Source of the DNA: Nitrospira sp.
GTDB lineage: Bacteria; Nitrospirota; Nitrospiria; Nitrospirales; Nitrospiraceae
Assembly (NCBI GenBank): GCA_012032965.1
Contig: JAAUPT010000120.1
Coordinates: 1 to 6,014, forward strand
Direction of reading: 5' to 3'
Length of the DNA: 6,014 nucleotides
How positions within the stretch are numbered: position 1 is the stretch's first letter; every line of letters begins with the position of its first letter. The notes below the pieces were generated by a model, which ran no database searches, was not told the origin of the DNA, and saw nothing but the letters and a program-made list of their open reading frames with translations. The position numbers were made by a program, and so were the translations under genes. Positions 1-6,014 of this stretch are shown here, one piece after another.

Positions 1-92
1 TCGCTCCTGGGAGTAGTGCTCCGTCATCGGCTGTGCATGCCGAAGTCAGACACTTCCATCGGAATGATCGTTCCTCGCCCAGTCACGTGCAG

Positions 93-120
93 AGTTCCGG
101 ACGTTTTCGGCGTCCGAACT
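93..120. repeat. inverted repeat / hairpin
   Basis: The arms AGTT-C-CGGACG and CGTCCGAACT pair over 10 base pairs with a single bulged C at 97, around the 7-base loop 104-110. The stem is GC-rich and would be stable in RNA. No T-tract follows on either strand, so it is not a typical intrinsic terminator. It may end an upstream transcript by another route or act as a protein-binding dyad. Confidence 0.45.
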
Positions 121-181
121 CAAGAAGCGCGCATGCTGAACCATCCACACGCAGTGCTTCGGCGACCATACGTCCGTAAAG

Positions 182-198
182 TGCGAAAACAGTTCGCA
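182..198. repeat. perfect 6-bp dyad TGCGAA-N5-TTCGCA
   Basis: TGCGAA (182-187) and TTCGCA (193-198) are perfect inverted repeats separated by AACAG. The right arm coincides with the proposed -35 element of the promoter upstream of the first PilZ gene. That placement suits an operator for a dimeric regulator, though no regulator can be named. Confidence 0.4.
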
Positions 199-221
199 AA
201 ATTCACCTCGTGAGATACAGT
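193..221 (+). promoter_or_regulatory. possible sigma-70 promoter of the PilZ gene pair
   Basis: TTCGCA (193-198) and TACAGT (216-221) each match four of six bases of the -35 and -10 consensus and are separated by exactly 17 bases. Transcription would start near 228, giving a leader of about 15 bases before the ATG at 243. The match is moderate and chance occurrence is plausible. In its favour is the location directly upstream of the gene pair. Confidence 0.3.
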
Positions 222-234
222 ATGTCTCAGAGGT
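205..234 (+). repeat. imperfect inverted repeat covering the ribosome binding site
   Basis: ACCTC (205-209) pairs with GAGGT (230-234) and GAGATA (212-217) pairs with TGTCTC (223-228), with one G-T pair and small bulges at 210-211 and 229. The right arm contains the GAGG of the ribosome binding site of the first PilZ gene. If transcribed, the hairpin would hide that site. If the proposed promoter is used, the left arm is not transcribed and the dyad would act on DNA instead. Confidence 0.4.
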
Positions 235-236
235 GG
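230..236 (+). promoter_or_regulatory. ribosome binding site of first PilZ gene
   Basis: GAGGTGG lies 6 bases before the ATG at 243. It fixes the start of the interrupted PilZ gene upstream of the first frameshift. It overlaps the right arm of the inverted repeat at 205-234. Confidence 0.55.
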
Positions 237-242
237 GTTTGC

Positions 243-623
243 ATGCAGACGATTCAGCAGTCTGAGCTGGTCTGTCACAAAGTTCGGCGACACTCCCGAG
301 TGCGCATTCCCCTACCGTTCAGCTGTTCACTTTTCTTCCCTAACACCTCGATGGTGGTTCCGCAGGCCGATGCATGACGTTGGGCTGGTCTATGACCTGT
401 CGCTACACGGCGTATGCGTGAGCACCGACGCTCCATCAAGCCAGGCGACCAAATTTCTCTCAAACTCCGGCTGAACAAGGGTACTCCTCCCGCTGAGGTG
501 GCGGTGGCCACTGTGTGCTGGACGAACTATCCGTTCCATGGACTTGCGTTCAGCGCACTCTCGCAATCGTCCTTGAGGCAGTTGGCTGAGTACATGCATG
601 TCTCAGATATAGAGAAGGAGTAA
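243..623 (+). CDS. PilZ domain protein, interrupted by two compensating frameshifts
   Basis: This is a small cytoplasmic PilZ-domain protein, a family that binds cyclic-di-GMP. As sequenced, the frame from the ATG at 243 stops at the TGA at 375-377. The conserved YDLSLHG motif (DxSxxG type) is read in the +1 frame at about 391-411. The C-terminal part (IKPGDQ onward) returns to the first frame from 435 and ends at the TAA at 621. The first part carries the RxxxR motif (RRHSR, residues 15-19). The second shift is repaired by one extra C at 433-434, giving DAPIKPGD, which fits the neighbouring paralogue's EAVITPGD. The first shift lies somewhere in 340-377. The total of 381 bases is divisible by three, so the shifts cancel to about 126 residues, the usual size of a single PilZ domain. 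It is probably functional in the real genome and misread here; a decaying gene is the alternative. Confidence 0.75.
614..620 (+). promoter_or_regulatory. ribosome binding site of second PilZ gene
   Basis: GAAGGAG ends 8 bases before the ATG at 629 and lies inside the last codons of the preceding PilZ gene, directly before its TAA stop. This placement suggests translational coupling of the two genes on one mRNA. Confidence 0.65.
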
Positions 624-628
624 CCTAC

Positions 629-1027
629 ATGGATGATCTAGACTTCCCGACCGGCCGAGGACCAAGTGCCCCACAGTTGCGTAAGTATCCGCGTGTACGT
701 GTCTCGGCTCCCTTTCCCTGTTCGCTGGCACGTGTGGGTCGGGTGAGGAAGGGAATAGTCGAGCAGGGGGTGGGGATCGTCTACGATGTGTCTACAAAAG
801 GTGCCCGTGTCATGACGGAAGCGGTGATCACGCCTGGAGACCGAATCGCGATGAGGCTGCGATTGCCTCATCAAACGGGATCGATGGTTATCGAAGCGGC
901 CACCGTCAGGTGGGGCAAAGAACACACGTACGGCGTGGAATTTGAGGCCTTATCTCCGAGCGACGACAAACATATCCAGAGCTTTATGACCCGCCAGTCC
1001 AAGTCCGGACCCACGGTCGCAGCCTAA
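629..1027 (+). CDS. PilZ domain protein
   Basis: This intact 132-residue protein consists almost entirely of one PilZ domain. Both cyclic-di-GMP binding motifs are present: RxxxR as RKYPR (residues 18-22) and DxSxxG as DVSTKG (residues 53-58). A C-terminal strand typical of the family, YGVEF, lies at residues 101-105. There is no signal peptide, membrane segment or second domain, so it is expected to be a cytoplasmic receptor that changes a partner protein when cyclic-di-GMP is bound. The start follows a strong ribosome binding site, and the gene begins 5 bases after the preceding PilZ gene, with which it shares the same layout. The pair looks like a tandem duplication in one operon. The partner cannot be deduced from the sequence; the convergent pilus/secretion-type ATPase gene is a candidate. 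Confidence 0.88.
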   Translation: MDDLDFPTGRGPSAPQLRKYPRVRVSAPFPCSLARVGRVRKGIVEQGVGIVYDVSTKGARVMTEAVITPGDRIAMRLRLPHQTGSMVIEAATVRWGKEHTYGVEFEALSPSDDKHIQSFMTRQSKSGPTVAA

Positions 1028-1230
1028 CTGTCTCAGGCTGCATGCTGCTCCCCTGATATCCTCGATCGCACTCAAGGTGCTGAGCGATCAACGCCTGCTC
1101 CCTCTTAGTCCATCAGAGTTTGTCGTTCAGGGCCTCTCATACTATGTGGGACGGCATTGGACAAGGTGGTCGGCGAGACGTGAGTAGGTCTGCTTCTTGA
1201 TCTTTAGGTGGTAATCGTGCGAGGTAAACG
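1028..1230. other. intergenic gap between convergent genes
   Basis: These 203 bases separate the ends of the second PilZ gene (+) and the ATPase gene (-). I see no credible coding frame. The only structure is the hairpin at 1064-1089. No stem followed by a T-tract is visible on either strand, so how transcription ends here is not apparent. Confidence 0.5.
1064..1089. repeat. hairpin in the convergent gap
   Basis: GATCGC (1064-1069) and GCGATC (1084-1089) are perfect inverted repeats. An alternative fold extends the stem with CTCA (1071-1074) pairing to TGAG (1081-1084), with two bulged bases. The position between two converging genes suits a bidirectional transcription stop, but no T-tract follows on either strand. 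Confidence 0.3.
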
Positions 1231-2325
1231 CTATTTGATCGCGACCGCTTTGACTTCTTTAAATGTGGTATGACCTTGCAAGACTTTGTGAATGCCGTCT
1301 TGAACAAGTGTTGTCATCCCCTCTTCGAGTGCAGTCTTGAGCATGTCTTCGGTGCGTGCTTTCTGTTGCACCATCCGCTTCATTTGGTCCGTGCCCAACA
1401 GAAGTTCGTGTAAAGCCACTCGTCCCTTGAAGCCCGATCGATTGCATGTTTCGCAGCCTTTCCCACGCGAAAGCCGGAACGTATTATCTTGCTTGATGCC
1501 GAGCTTATCCCAATACTCAGGGTTGTAACCTAATCGGATTTCGTCGTACTCCTCTTTACTCCCGATATATTGCTCTTTGCATTCTTTGCAGATCCTACGA
1601 GCCAACCGCTGTGCAAGGACGCCCAACATGGCATCGGCAAAACTGAATGGATCGCAGCCCATGTCGAGGAGACGCGTGACCGTTTCAACTGCGCTGTTCG
1701 TGTGTAACGTACTCAGAACCAGGTGGCCGGTCAGCGACGCTTCGATGCCCGTGTCCGCTGTTTCCTTATCCCGCATTTCTCCCACCATGATGACATCGGG
1801 GTCGGCCCGGAGGAATGCGCGCATGGCAGTGGCAAAGGTAAGGCCGATCTTCGGTTGGACCTGCACTTGGCGAAGACCATATTGCGTAATTTCGACAGGA
1901 TCTTCGGCAGTCCATATCTTGATGTCTGGTGTATTGATGTTGCCGAGCACGGAGTGAAGGGTCGTCGTTTTTCCTGACCCGGTCGGACCGACGCACAGAA
2001 TGATGCCATATGGCCGTTCGGATATCTCTCTCAACACTTTGAGGTTTCGGTCTGAAAACCCCATCTTGTCAAGCGGTAACGGCTCACTCGCAGCGAGAAT
2101 ACGCATGACCACGTCTTCGTTGTATCCGGCGGTGGGAAGTGTCGCAACGCGGAGTTCAATTTCCTTCGATTCCGTTAGCTTGAACTTGATTTTCCCATCT
2201 TGTGGTTTTCGGCGCTCGGCGATATCTAAATTTGCCATGATCTTGAGTCGAGAAACGATCGCACGGCGGTAACTCTGAGGAATCTTCATGTATTCAAAGC
2301 ATTCCCCGTCGACGCGGAAGCGCAC
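1231..2325 (-). CDS. GspE/PulE/PilB-type ATPase, C-terminal ATPase part of split gene 1231-3548
   Basis: This is the catalytic half of a hexameric secretion-type ATPase that powers assembly of type IV pili or type II secretion pseudopili from the cytoplasmic face of the inner membrane. In the repaired 772-residue protein, the motifs are: Walker A GPTGSGKT at 521-528; an Asp-box region with EDPVE at about 549-553; Walker B with DPDVIMVGE ending at Glu591; a His box with TGH and TLHTN around His609 and His616; and two CxxC pairs (Cys654/657 and Cys699/702) forming the usual zinc-binding tetracysteine. All key residues are present, so activity is expected. The apparent GTG start near 2325 is not the true start: it follows a frameshift, and the preceding domain is encoded upstream in another frame. 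Presence of the tetracysteine fits PilB/GspE assembly ATPases rather than PilT retraction ATPases. No pilin or platform gene is nearby to tell pilus from secretion. Confidence 0.88.
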   Translation of the reverse strand: MRFRVDGECFEYMKIPQSYRRAIVSRLKIMANLDIAERRKPQDGKIKFKLTESKEIELRVATLPTAGYNEDVVMRILAASEPLPLDKMGFSDRNLKVLREISERPYGIILCVGPTGSGKTTTLHSVLGNINTPDIKIWTAEDPVEITQYGLRQVQVQPKIGLTFATAMRAFLRADPDVIMVGEMRDKETADTGIEASLTGHLVLSTLHTNSAVETVTRLLDMGCDPFSFADAMLGVLAQRLARRICKECKEQYIGSKEEYDEIRLGYNPEYWDKLGIKQDNTFRLSRGKGCETCNRSGFKGRVALHELLLGTDQMKRMVQQKARTEDMLKTALEEGMTTLVQDGIHKVLQGHTTFKEVKAVAIK

Positions 2326-3548
2326 CAGTGTTTCACGTTTTCTCCGTAGGGTTCGATGTGGATGTCCGACGCATTTTGACGGTAAGCATCAGCAATGATT
2401 TGATTGGCCAGACGGACGATGGCACTGTCGTTTTCATCCAACCCCCCGCCTCCGGAAGAGTCTTCCATGGCTTCCGACTGGGCTTCGGTGACGAGTTCGC
2501 CGAGAATATCGGACACGTTTTCGTCAAGCTTCCGTCCACTATTGTCGGTCTGCCCTGTTGCTGAGCTGAGAAACTGAGAGATGTCTCGACGGAGGCTGAC
2601 GGCGAAGCGGATATTGAGGCCGGGGAATGTTCGTTTGATATCTTGAACGCGGTCAAGATCGCCTGGATCGTCGGTTAGAATTTCAATCGCCGTACGATCT
2701 CGCTTAAGCGGCATCCAATGATTTTTCTTCAGATAGTCGACGTTGAGATTTTTCAAGAGCTCTACATCGACGATGGTACGCTCGCTGTACTCGATATATG
2801 GGCATTTATGGAATTGGGCGAGCGATTTCCCGATATCGAGCTTGGGGACTTTGTGTTTTTCGATCAGGATGCTCTCAAGATCGCTCATTCCTTTTCGAGA
2901 GTCGGTGATGGCCTGGTCGAGCTCATTTTGCGTGATGCGACTATTGGTGACCAGGAGATCAAATTTGGTCGGATTCTTCTTTGATATCTTTCGAAGGTTG
3001 AAGAATGCAATCCCGAGCGCCTTTGCGATTTCGTCAACCGCCTCTTCGTCTTTTCGAGTAAACCGACTCCCGCTTTTCTTGTTGAGAAGTTGGAGTACTC
3101 CCATCAAGTACTTGTTGTCGGCGACGATCGGGTATGTGAGCACCTGTTTGGTCTTGAACCCGGTTCGTTTATCGTAGGACGTATCATGAACGAGAGACGG
3201 GTGAGTGGCTTGAAGCTCTGCAATGCTGTAGGCGTCGGCGATGTTCACGGGGCGTAGATATTTGGCGCAGAAGCCGGCCAGACTTTGTTCGGTAATAGGA
3301 ATACGGACTTCTTGTACGCCGTCGATGTGCGGAACCTTGGAAAAGATTTCTTTCTTCTCTGCGTCGAACGCGAAGAGGGTTAAATCTTCTGCGTCGAACA
3401 AACTGAGGATGTCCTTGTGCAGGTCGAGAAGGATCTGGTCGAAATTGCTGGCGGCATGAATTTGAGTGGTGATGTGTTTGACATGCTCCGCGTGCTCAAC
3501 TTTTTGCTGCAATTCCTGAACGTTTTGAGTCATGGGCTTGGCTTGCAT
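2286..3548 (-). CDS. GspE/PulE/PilB-type ATPase, N-terminal GAF and MshEN-like part of split gene 1231-3548
   Basis: This is the N-terminal part of the same ATPase. A short helical stretch (residues 8-30) leads into a GAF domain at about 30-187, with the family-typical GVLQLLNK (150-157) followed by FTRKDEEA (163-170). GAF domains bind small ligands such as cyclic nucleotides. Next comes a region resembling the GspE N-terminal/MshEN fold (about 195-330), then a Gly- and acid-rich linker (362-372), then the start of the ATPase core with ASDIHIEP (393-400). Frame is lost after Val405. Adding one base to the TTT at 2331-2333 gives GENVKTLVRFRVDGE and joins it to the catalytic part, 772 residues in all. 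The ATG at 3548 is preferred because an AGAGAAAG stretch lies about 9 bases upstream; Met6 (3533) is possible but has no such site. The last 14 or so residues in this frame are out-of-frame translation. Confidence 0.82.
   Translation of the reverse strand: MQAKPMTQNVQELQQKVEHAEHVKHITTQIHAASNFDQILLDLHKDILSLFDAEDLTLFAFDAEKKEIFSKVPHIDGVQEVRIPITEQSLAGFCAKYLRPVNIADAYSIAELQATHPSLVHDTSYDKRTGFKTKQVLTYPIVADNKYLMGVLQLLNKKSGSRFTRKDEEAVDEIAKALGIAFFNLRKISKKNPTKFDLLVTNSRITQNELDQAITDSRKGMSDLESILIEKHKVPKLDIGKSLAQFHKCPYIEYSERTIVDVELLKNLNVDYLKKNHWMPLKRDRTAIEILTDDPGDLDRVQDIKRTFPGLNIRFAVSLRRDISQFLSSATGQTDNSGRKLDENVSDILGELVTEAQSEAMEDSSGGGGLDENDSAIVRLANQIIADAYRQNASDIHIEPYGENVKHWCASASTGNALNT
2331..2333 (-). other. 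frameshift site in the ATPase gene
   Basis: On the - strand the gene reads GTG AAA CAC TGG. One additional A in the AAA run gives GTG AAA ACA CTG GTG CGC (VKTLVR), which restores the frame between the conserved ASDIHIEP and FRVDGE segments. Loss of one base in a short homopolymer is the simplest explanation. Confidence 0.75.
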
Positions 3549-3743
3549 CCGATTCTGCTTTCTCTGCCGCCGAGACGTGAGAGGATCGGGTTGTACGCTG
3601 GATCCGTAGGTGCCGGGTCGAGAATAGGTTCAGATTAAAGATCTGTGCAATCGACTTTTAGTCTAGCCGAAAGAGAGGGGAAGGCAAGGAAAAGATATTT
3701 TCCGTCGATGGAATTTGACGGTGAGTGAGATAGGGGCAGAGCG
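3549..3743. other. intergenic region between proS and the ATPase gene
   Basis: These 195 bases lie after the proS stop and before the ATPase start, both on the - strand. I see no gene. There are several short dyads: CAGAT-N5-ATCTG (3631-3645), GACT-TTT-AGTC (3653-3663), GGAAAA-N4-TTTTCC (3688-3703) and CCGTC-N10-GACGG (3702-3721). A weak -35/-10-like pair for the ATPase gene (TTGCAC, 18 bases, TATTCT on the - strand) is also present. The gap suggests the ATPase is transcribed separately from rseP-proS. Confidence 0.4.
3688..3721 (-). terminator. weak candidate terminator after proS
   Basis: On the - strand, 22 bases after the proS stop, CCGTC-N10-GACGG (3721 to 3702) can form a 5-bp stem, followed by an A/T-rich stretch that is itself the dyad GGAAAA-N4-TTTTCC (3703 to 3688). 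There is a run of four T residues but no clean T-tract directly after the first stem, so this is only a tentative proposal based mainly on position. Confidence 0.2.
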
Positions 3744-5475
3744 CTAAGCGATGAGATATGCAGTGGACGGATCGGTTTCAGTGCAAAGTGTTCTGAGATG
3801 GGCAACCAGATCACCAGGGGTTATGCGCGACTTGTTTCCGCTTTTCCTGATCTTCATCTCCACGATCCCGTCGGCAAGGCCTTTGTCCCCGACGACGATT
3901 TGGAAGGGAATCCCAATCAGATCAGCGTCATTAAATTTTACGCCTGCTCGATCAGAGCGATCATCCCATAACACATCAAAGCCCGCAGCCGTCAATTCGG
4001 AATAGAGACGTGTGGCGGTTGAGGTGGTCTTTTCTGATTGGCTCACGGTCAGCAGGTGGAGATGAAATGGGGCGAATGGGAAACGGCCAGATGATGCCTT
4101 TGTCGTCGTGATGTTGTTCGATTGCCGCCGCCGCCGTACGACCGACACCGATGCCGTAACAACCCATGATGGCAAAGCGCTCTTTGCCGTGCTCGTCGAG
4201 GATGGTGGCGTTCATTTTCTGACTATACTTGGTGCCGAGAAGGAATACCTGACCAACTTCAATTCCCTTGGCCAACGTCAATACGCCAGCCCCTCGAGGG
4301 GAAGGATCCCCGGCCTGTACGTTTCGAAGATCGGCAAACTCTTCGACGGTAAAGTCTCGGTCTATGTTGGCATTCTGATAATGAGTGTCGGCCTTGTTGG
4401 CACCGATCACGACATTTTTCATTCCCTGGACGGCCCAATCAGCAAGGATGCGTACCTGGTGGAGTCCGATCGGCCCGGCAAATCCTGGAGGACACCCTGT
4501 GAGTTGCTGTACGGTCTCAGGATCAGACAGTGCGACATCGGGCACCTTGAGTAGCCTGGCCAGCTTGACTTCATTGACCTCATGATCGCCTCGGATCAAT
4601 ACAGCAATCGATTCGGCTCCTGCTCGATACAGCACCGTCTTCACCAGTTGCCGAGGCGTGATCTGTAAAAAGGCCGTCACTTCCTCGACGGTCCGGCGTT
4701 GCGGTGTCGCGATGGGTGTCAATGGAAGGAGGGCAGTGGTATCGGGTTCAGTGGGCGGAAGTACTTCAGCCCGCTCGAGATTGGCGGCATAGGATCCCTG
4801 GTCGCTGTAGGCGACCATTGCTTCGCCGGTATCTGCCAGAACCATGAACTCATGCGAGACATCCCCACCGATCACCCCCGTGTCGGCTTCAACTGCTCGA
4901 AAGGTCAGGCCACAACGTGTGAAAATCCTGTTATAGGCGTCATACATGTTCTGATAGCTGACCTTGGCGCCGGCTTCATCGAGGTCAAAACTGTAGGCGT
5001 CTTTCATGATGAATTCCCGCCCTCGCATGAGTCCAAAGCGGGGGCGGATCTCGTCTCGGAATTTGGTTTGGATTTGATAAAAATTCAAGGGGAGTTGGCG
5101 ATAGGAACGCACTTCTCGCCGGAATAGATCCGTGATGACTTCTTCATGCGTCGGACCCAAGCAGAAATCACGTTCGTGGCGGTCTTTGAAACGTAGGAGT
5201 TCCTTCCCGTAGTAGTCCCAGCGAGCCGTCTCTTTCCATAACTCGGCAGGAGATGCGATCGGCATCAATAGCTCCTGCGCGCCGGCTCGATTCATCTCCT
5301 CACGGATGATCTGCTCGATTTTTCGGATGACGCGTAGACCGAGCGGGAGATAGGTGTAGATACCTGCCGCCACCTTGCGGATCAGCCCCGCGCGCAACAT
5401 TAAGCGATGGCTGACGGTTTCCGCTTCTCCGGGGTCGTCCCGTAGCGTCGGGATGAGTAACTGCGACGTCTTCAT
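3744..5475 (-). CDS. proS: prolyl-tRNA synthetase, with one frameshift
   Basis: This class II aminoacyl-tRNA synthetase attaches proline to its tRNA in the cytoplasm. The repaired protein has 576 residues, the size of bacterial-type ProRS. Visible features are: the GPTHEE loop (107-112); motif 2 with FRDE (139-142) and RPRFG; the editing insertion domain at about 225-395, with GDHEVNEVKL (296-305) and a lysine at 279 that by context matches the editing lysine of bacterial enzymes; motif 3 with GIGVGRT (441-447); and a C-terminal anticodon-binding domain (about 468-576). As sequenced, frame is lost after about Ile467. Removing one A of the AA at 4075-4076 (+ strand) gives WPFPIAPFHLHLL and joins the two parts. 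The start at 5475 is chosen because MKTSQLL matches family N-termini; a start at 5523 would overlap rseP. The gene begins 7 bases after the rseP stop with no obvious ribosome binding site of its own, suggesting translational coupling. Confidence 0.93.
4075..4076 (-). other. proS: frameshift site in proS
   Basis: On the - strand CCC ATT CGC CCC should read CCC ATC GCC CCA to continue the conserved WP-P-IAP segment into the anticodon-binding domain, so one base is in excess here. Since prolyl-tRNA synthetase is essential and the rest of the gene is intact, this is most likely a sequence error. Confidence 0.7.
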
Positions 5476-5482
5476 GAAAGGT

Positions 5483-6014
5483 TTAGCGAGAGAAGATGCG
5501 TTCCAGGTCGTTCCAGAAGGCAAAGATCATCACACCGACCAACAAAACCAATCCTACTTGCTGCGCAACTTCGCGTTGTCGTTCGCCAAGCGGTTTACGC
5601 AGGATGCCTTCAATCAAGAAAAGAGCAAGTGGCCACCGTCAAGAATGGGGATCGGCAGCAGATTCAGGACGCCGAGGTTGATGCTCAGAATGGCGATCAA
5701 AAAGACGACGCTGGAGGCACCCTGAGATGCGGCTTCCCCCGAGATATTGGCGATCGTCAACGGACCGCCGATATTCTTACTCGAAATATCACCTACGATC
5801 ATCTTATAGAGGCCGATCGCCGTCAGTTCCGTCCATCCCCACGTGGCTTCCAGTCCTTGATACACGGCTTCCGCGACGTTGTCGGACCGCATCAAGGAGC
5901 GACCAGGACCGGAAATGCCGATTTTCCCCACTTCTGAAGTCTGCCCATTGACCGTGAGTTTTTCACTGGCTGGTGTGATGGTCAGCGTGATGCGCTTTCC
6001 CTCGCGGAGCACTC
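5483..6014 (-). CDS. rseP: RseP-type site-2 zinc metalloprotease, C-terminal part, with one frameshift
   Basis: This is the C-terminal part (about 176 residues) of an intramembrane zinc protease of the RseP/RasP family, which cuts membrane-bound anti-sigma factors and leftover signal peptides. The N-terminus, with the first membrane segment and the HExxH motif, lies beyond the window. In view are the end of a PDZ domain (up to about GISGPG), a connecting segment, a membrane segment (SSVVFLIAILSINLG), the motif NLLPIPILDGGH with the zinc-ligand Asp of LDG (LDGGH at 5629-5643), and a last membrane segment (VGLVLLVGVMIFAF). The as-sequenced frame stops at 5614, right after the LDGGH motif. Adding one base to AAAA at 5619-5622 gives GGHLLFFLIEG and continues to a TAA at 5483-5485, the usual family C-terminus. 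It precedes proS by 7 bases in an rseP-proS order that, as I recall, occurs in several bacterial groups. Confidence 0.9.
5619..5622 (-). other. rseP: frameshift site in rseP
   Basis: On the - strand CTC TTT TCT TGA ends the frame early. Five T residues instead of four would read CTC TTT TTC TTG ATT (LFFLI), continuing through the last membrane segment. A homopolymer undercall is the simplest explanation. Confidence 0.75.

Larger units (their letters stand above)
1..242. other. upstream region without a recognisable gene
   Basis: The + strand frame from base 1 stays open to a TGA at 211-213. Its translation is rich in Arg, His and Pro, shows no motif I recognise, and has no clear ribosome binding site, so I do not call it a gene. 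It could be the tail of a gene starting before the window, but nothing supports that. The region does contain three inverted repeats (93-120, 182-198, 205-234) and a possible promoter, listed separately. It most likely serves as the 5' control region of the two PilZ genes. Confidence 0.4.

Noticed and set aside
182..198. LexA-like operator
   Set aside because: The dyad CGAA-N5-TTCG is one base shorter than, and differs from, the CGAAC-N4-GTTCG box, and the neighbouring genes have no link to DNA damage.
16..213. Small + strand frame before the first PilZ gene
   Set aside because: No family motif, Arg/His/Pro-rich composition, no ribosome binding site, and a stable hairpin inside it; insufficient to call a gene.
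35..1045. Repeated GCATGC palindromes (for example 35-40, 131-136, 241-246, 1040-1045)
   Set aside because: Spacing is irregular, flanks differ and the sites fall in coding and non-coding DNA alike; probably chance six-base palindromes.
2286..2334. Programmed ribosomal frameshift or deliberate split of the ATPase into two proteins
   Set aside because: No slippery heptamer with a downstream structure was seen, and similar single-base shifts interrupt unrelated genes in the window, so a shared technical cause is simpler.
2743..3177. 144-codon + strand open frame opposite the ATPase gene
   Set aside because: It is fully antisense to the GAF and MshEN-like coding region and its translation looks like out-of-frame sequence.
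4108..4554. 148-codon + strand open frame opposite proS
   Set aside because: It lies fully antisense to conserved proS codons, has no ribosome binding site and shows no recognisable motif; it is a shadow frame.
1..6014. Mobile element, CRISPR array or defence system
   Set aside because: No direct repeat series, transposase, integrase, nuclease or toxin-antitoxin-like protein was found; all recognisable genes are housekeeping or signalling/motility type.

Overview
The window looks like chromosomal DNA of a moderately GC-rich Gram-negative-type bacterium. The best guess is a Nitrospira-like member of Nitrospirota. That guess rests on recalled similarity of the prolyl-tRNA synthetase and on the rseP-proS gene order, not on a search. 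All genes recognised belong to ordinary bacterial families. There is no rRNA, tRNA, CRISPR array, transposase or prophage gene, and no convincing previously undescribed system.

Layout: (1) 1-242 holds no recognisable gene but has three inverted repeats and a possible promoter. (2) 243-1027 on the + strand holds two tandem PilZ-domain (cyclic-di-GMP receptor) genes, 243-623 and 629-1027, 5 bases apart. (3) 1028-1230 is a convergent intergenic gap. (4) 1231-3548 on the - strand is one secretion/pilus ATPase of the GspE/PulE/PilB superfamily, with an N-terminal GAF domain and an MshEN-like domain. It is split by a frameshift near 2331. (5) 3549-3743 is intergenic. (6) 3744-5475 on the - strand is proS, split by a frameshift near 4075. 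(7) 5483-6014 on the - strand is the C-terminal part of rseP (site-2 protease), with a frameshift near 5619; its N-terminus lies beyond the window.

The main technical observation is that four of the five genes are interrupted by single-base indels, five in total. Correcting one base at each site restores family-typical protein; four of the five sites can be placed at a specific short base run. Because proS is essential, base-level sequence or assembly errors explain this better than gene decay. The genes are therefore described as full-length reconstructions.

How the genes may work together: rseP and proS form a tight - strand pair, with envelope stress signalling or membrane proteolysis beside translation. 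The PilZ pair and the GAF-containing ATPase face each other and may together form a cyclic-di-GMP and small-ligand controlled type IV pilus or type II secretion module. That link is inferred from proximity and from known PilZ-PilB partnerships elsewhere.
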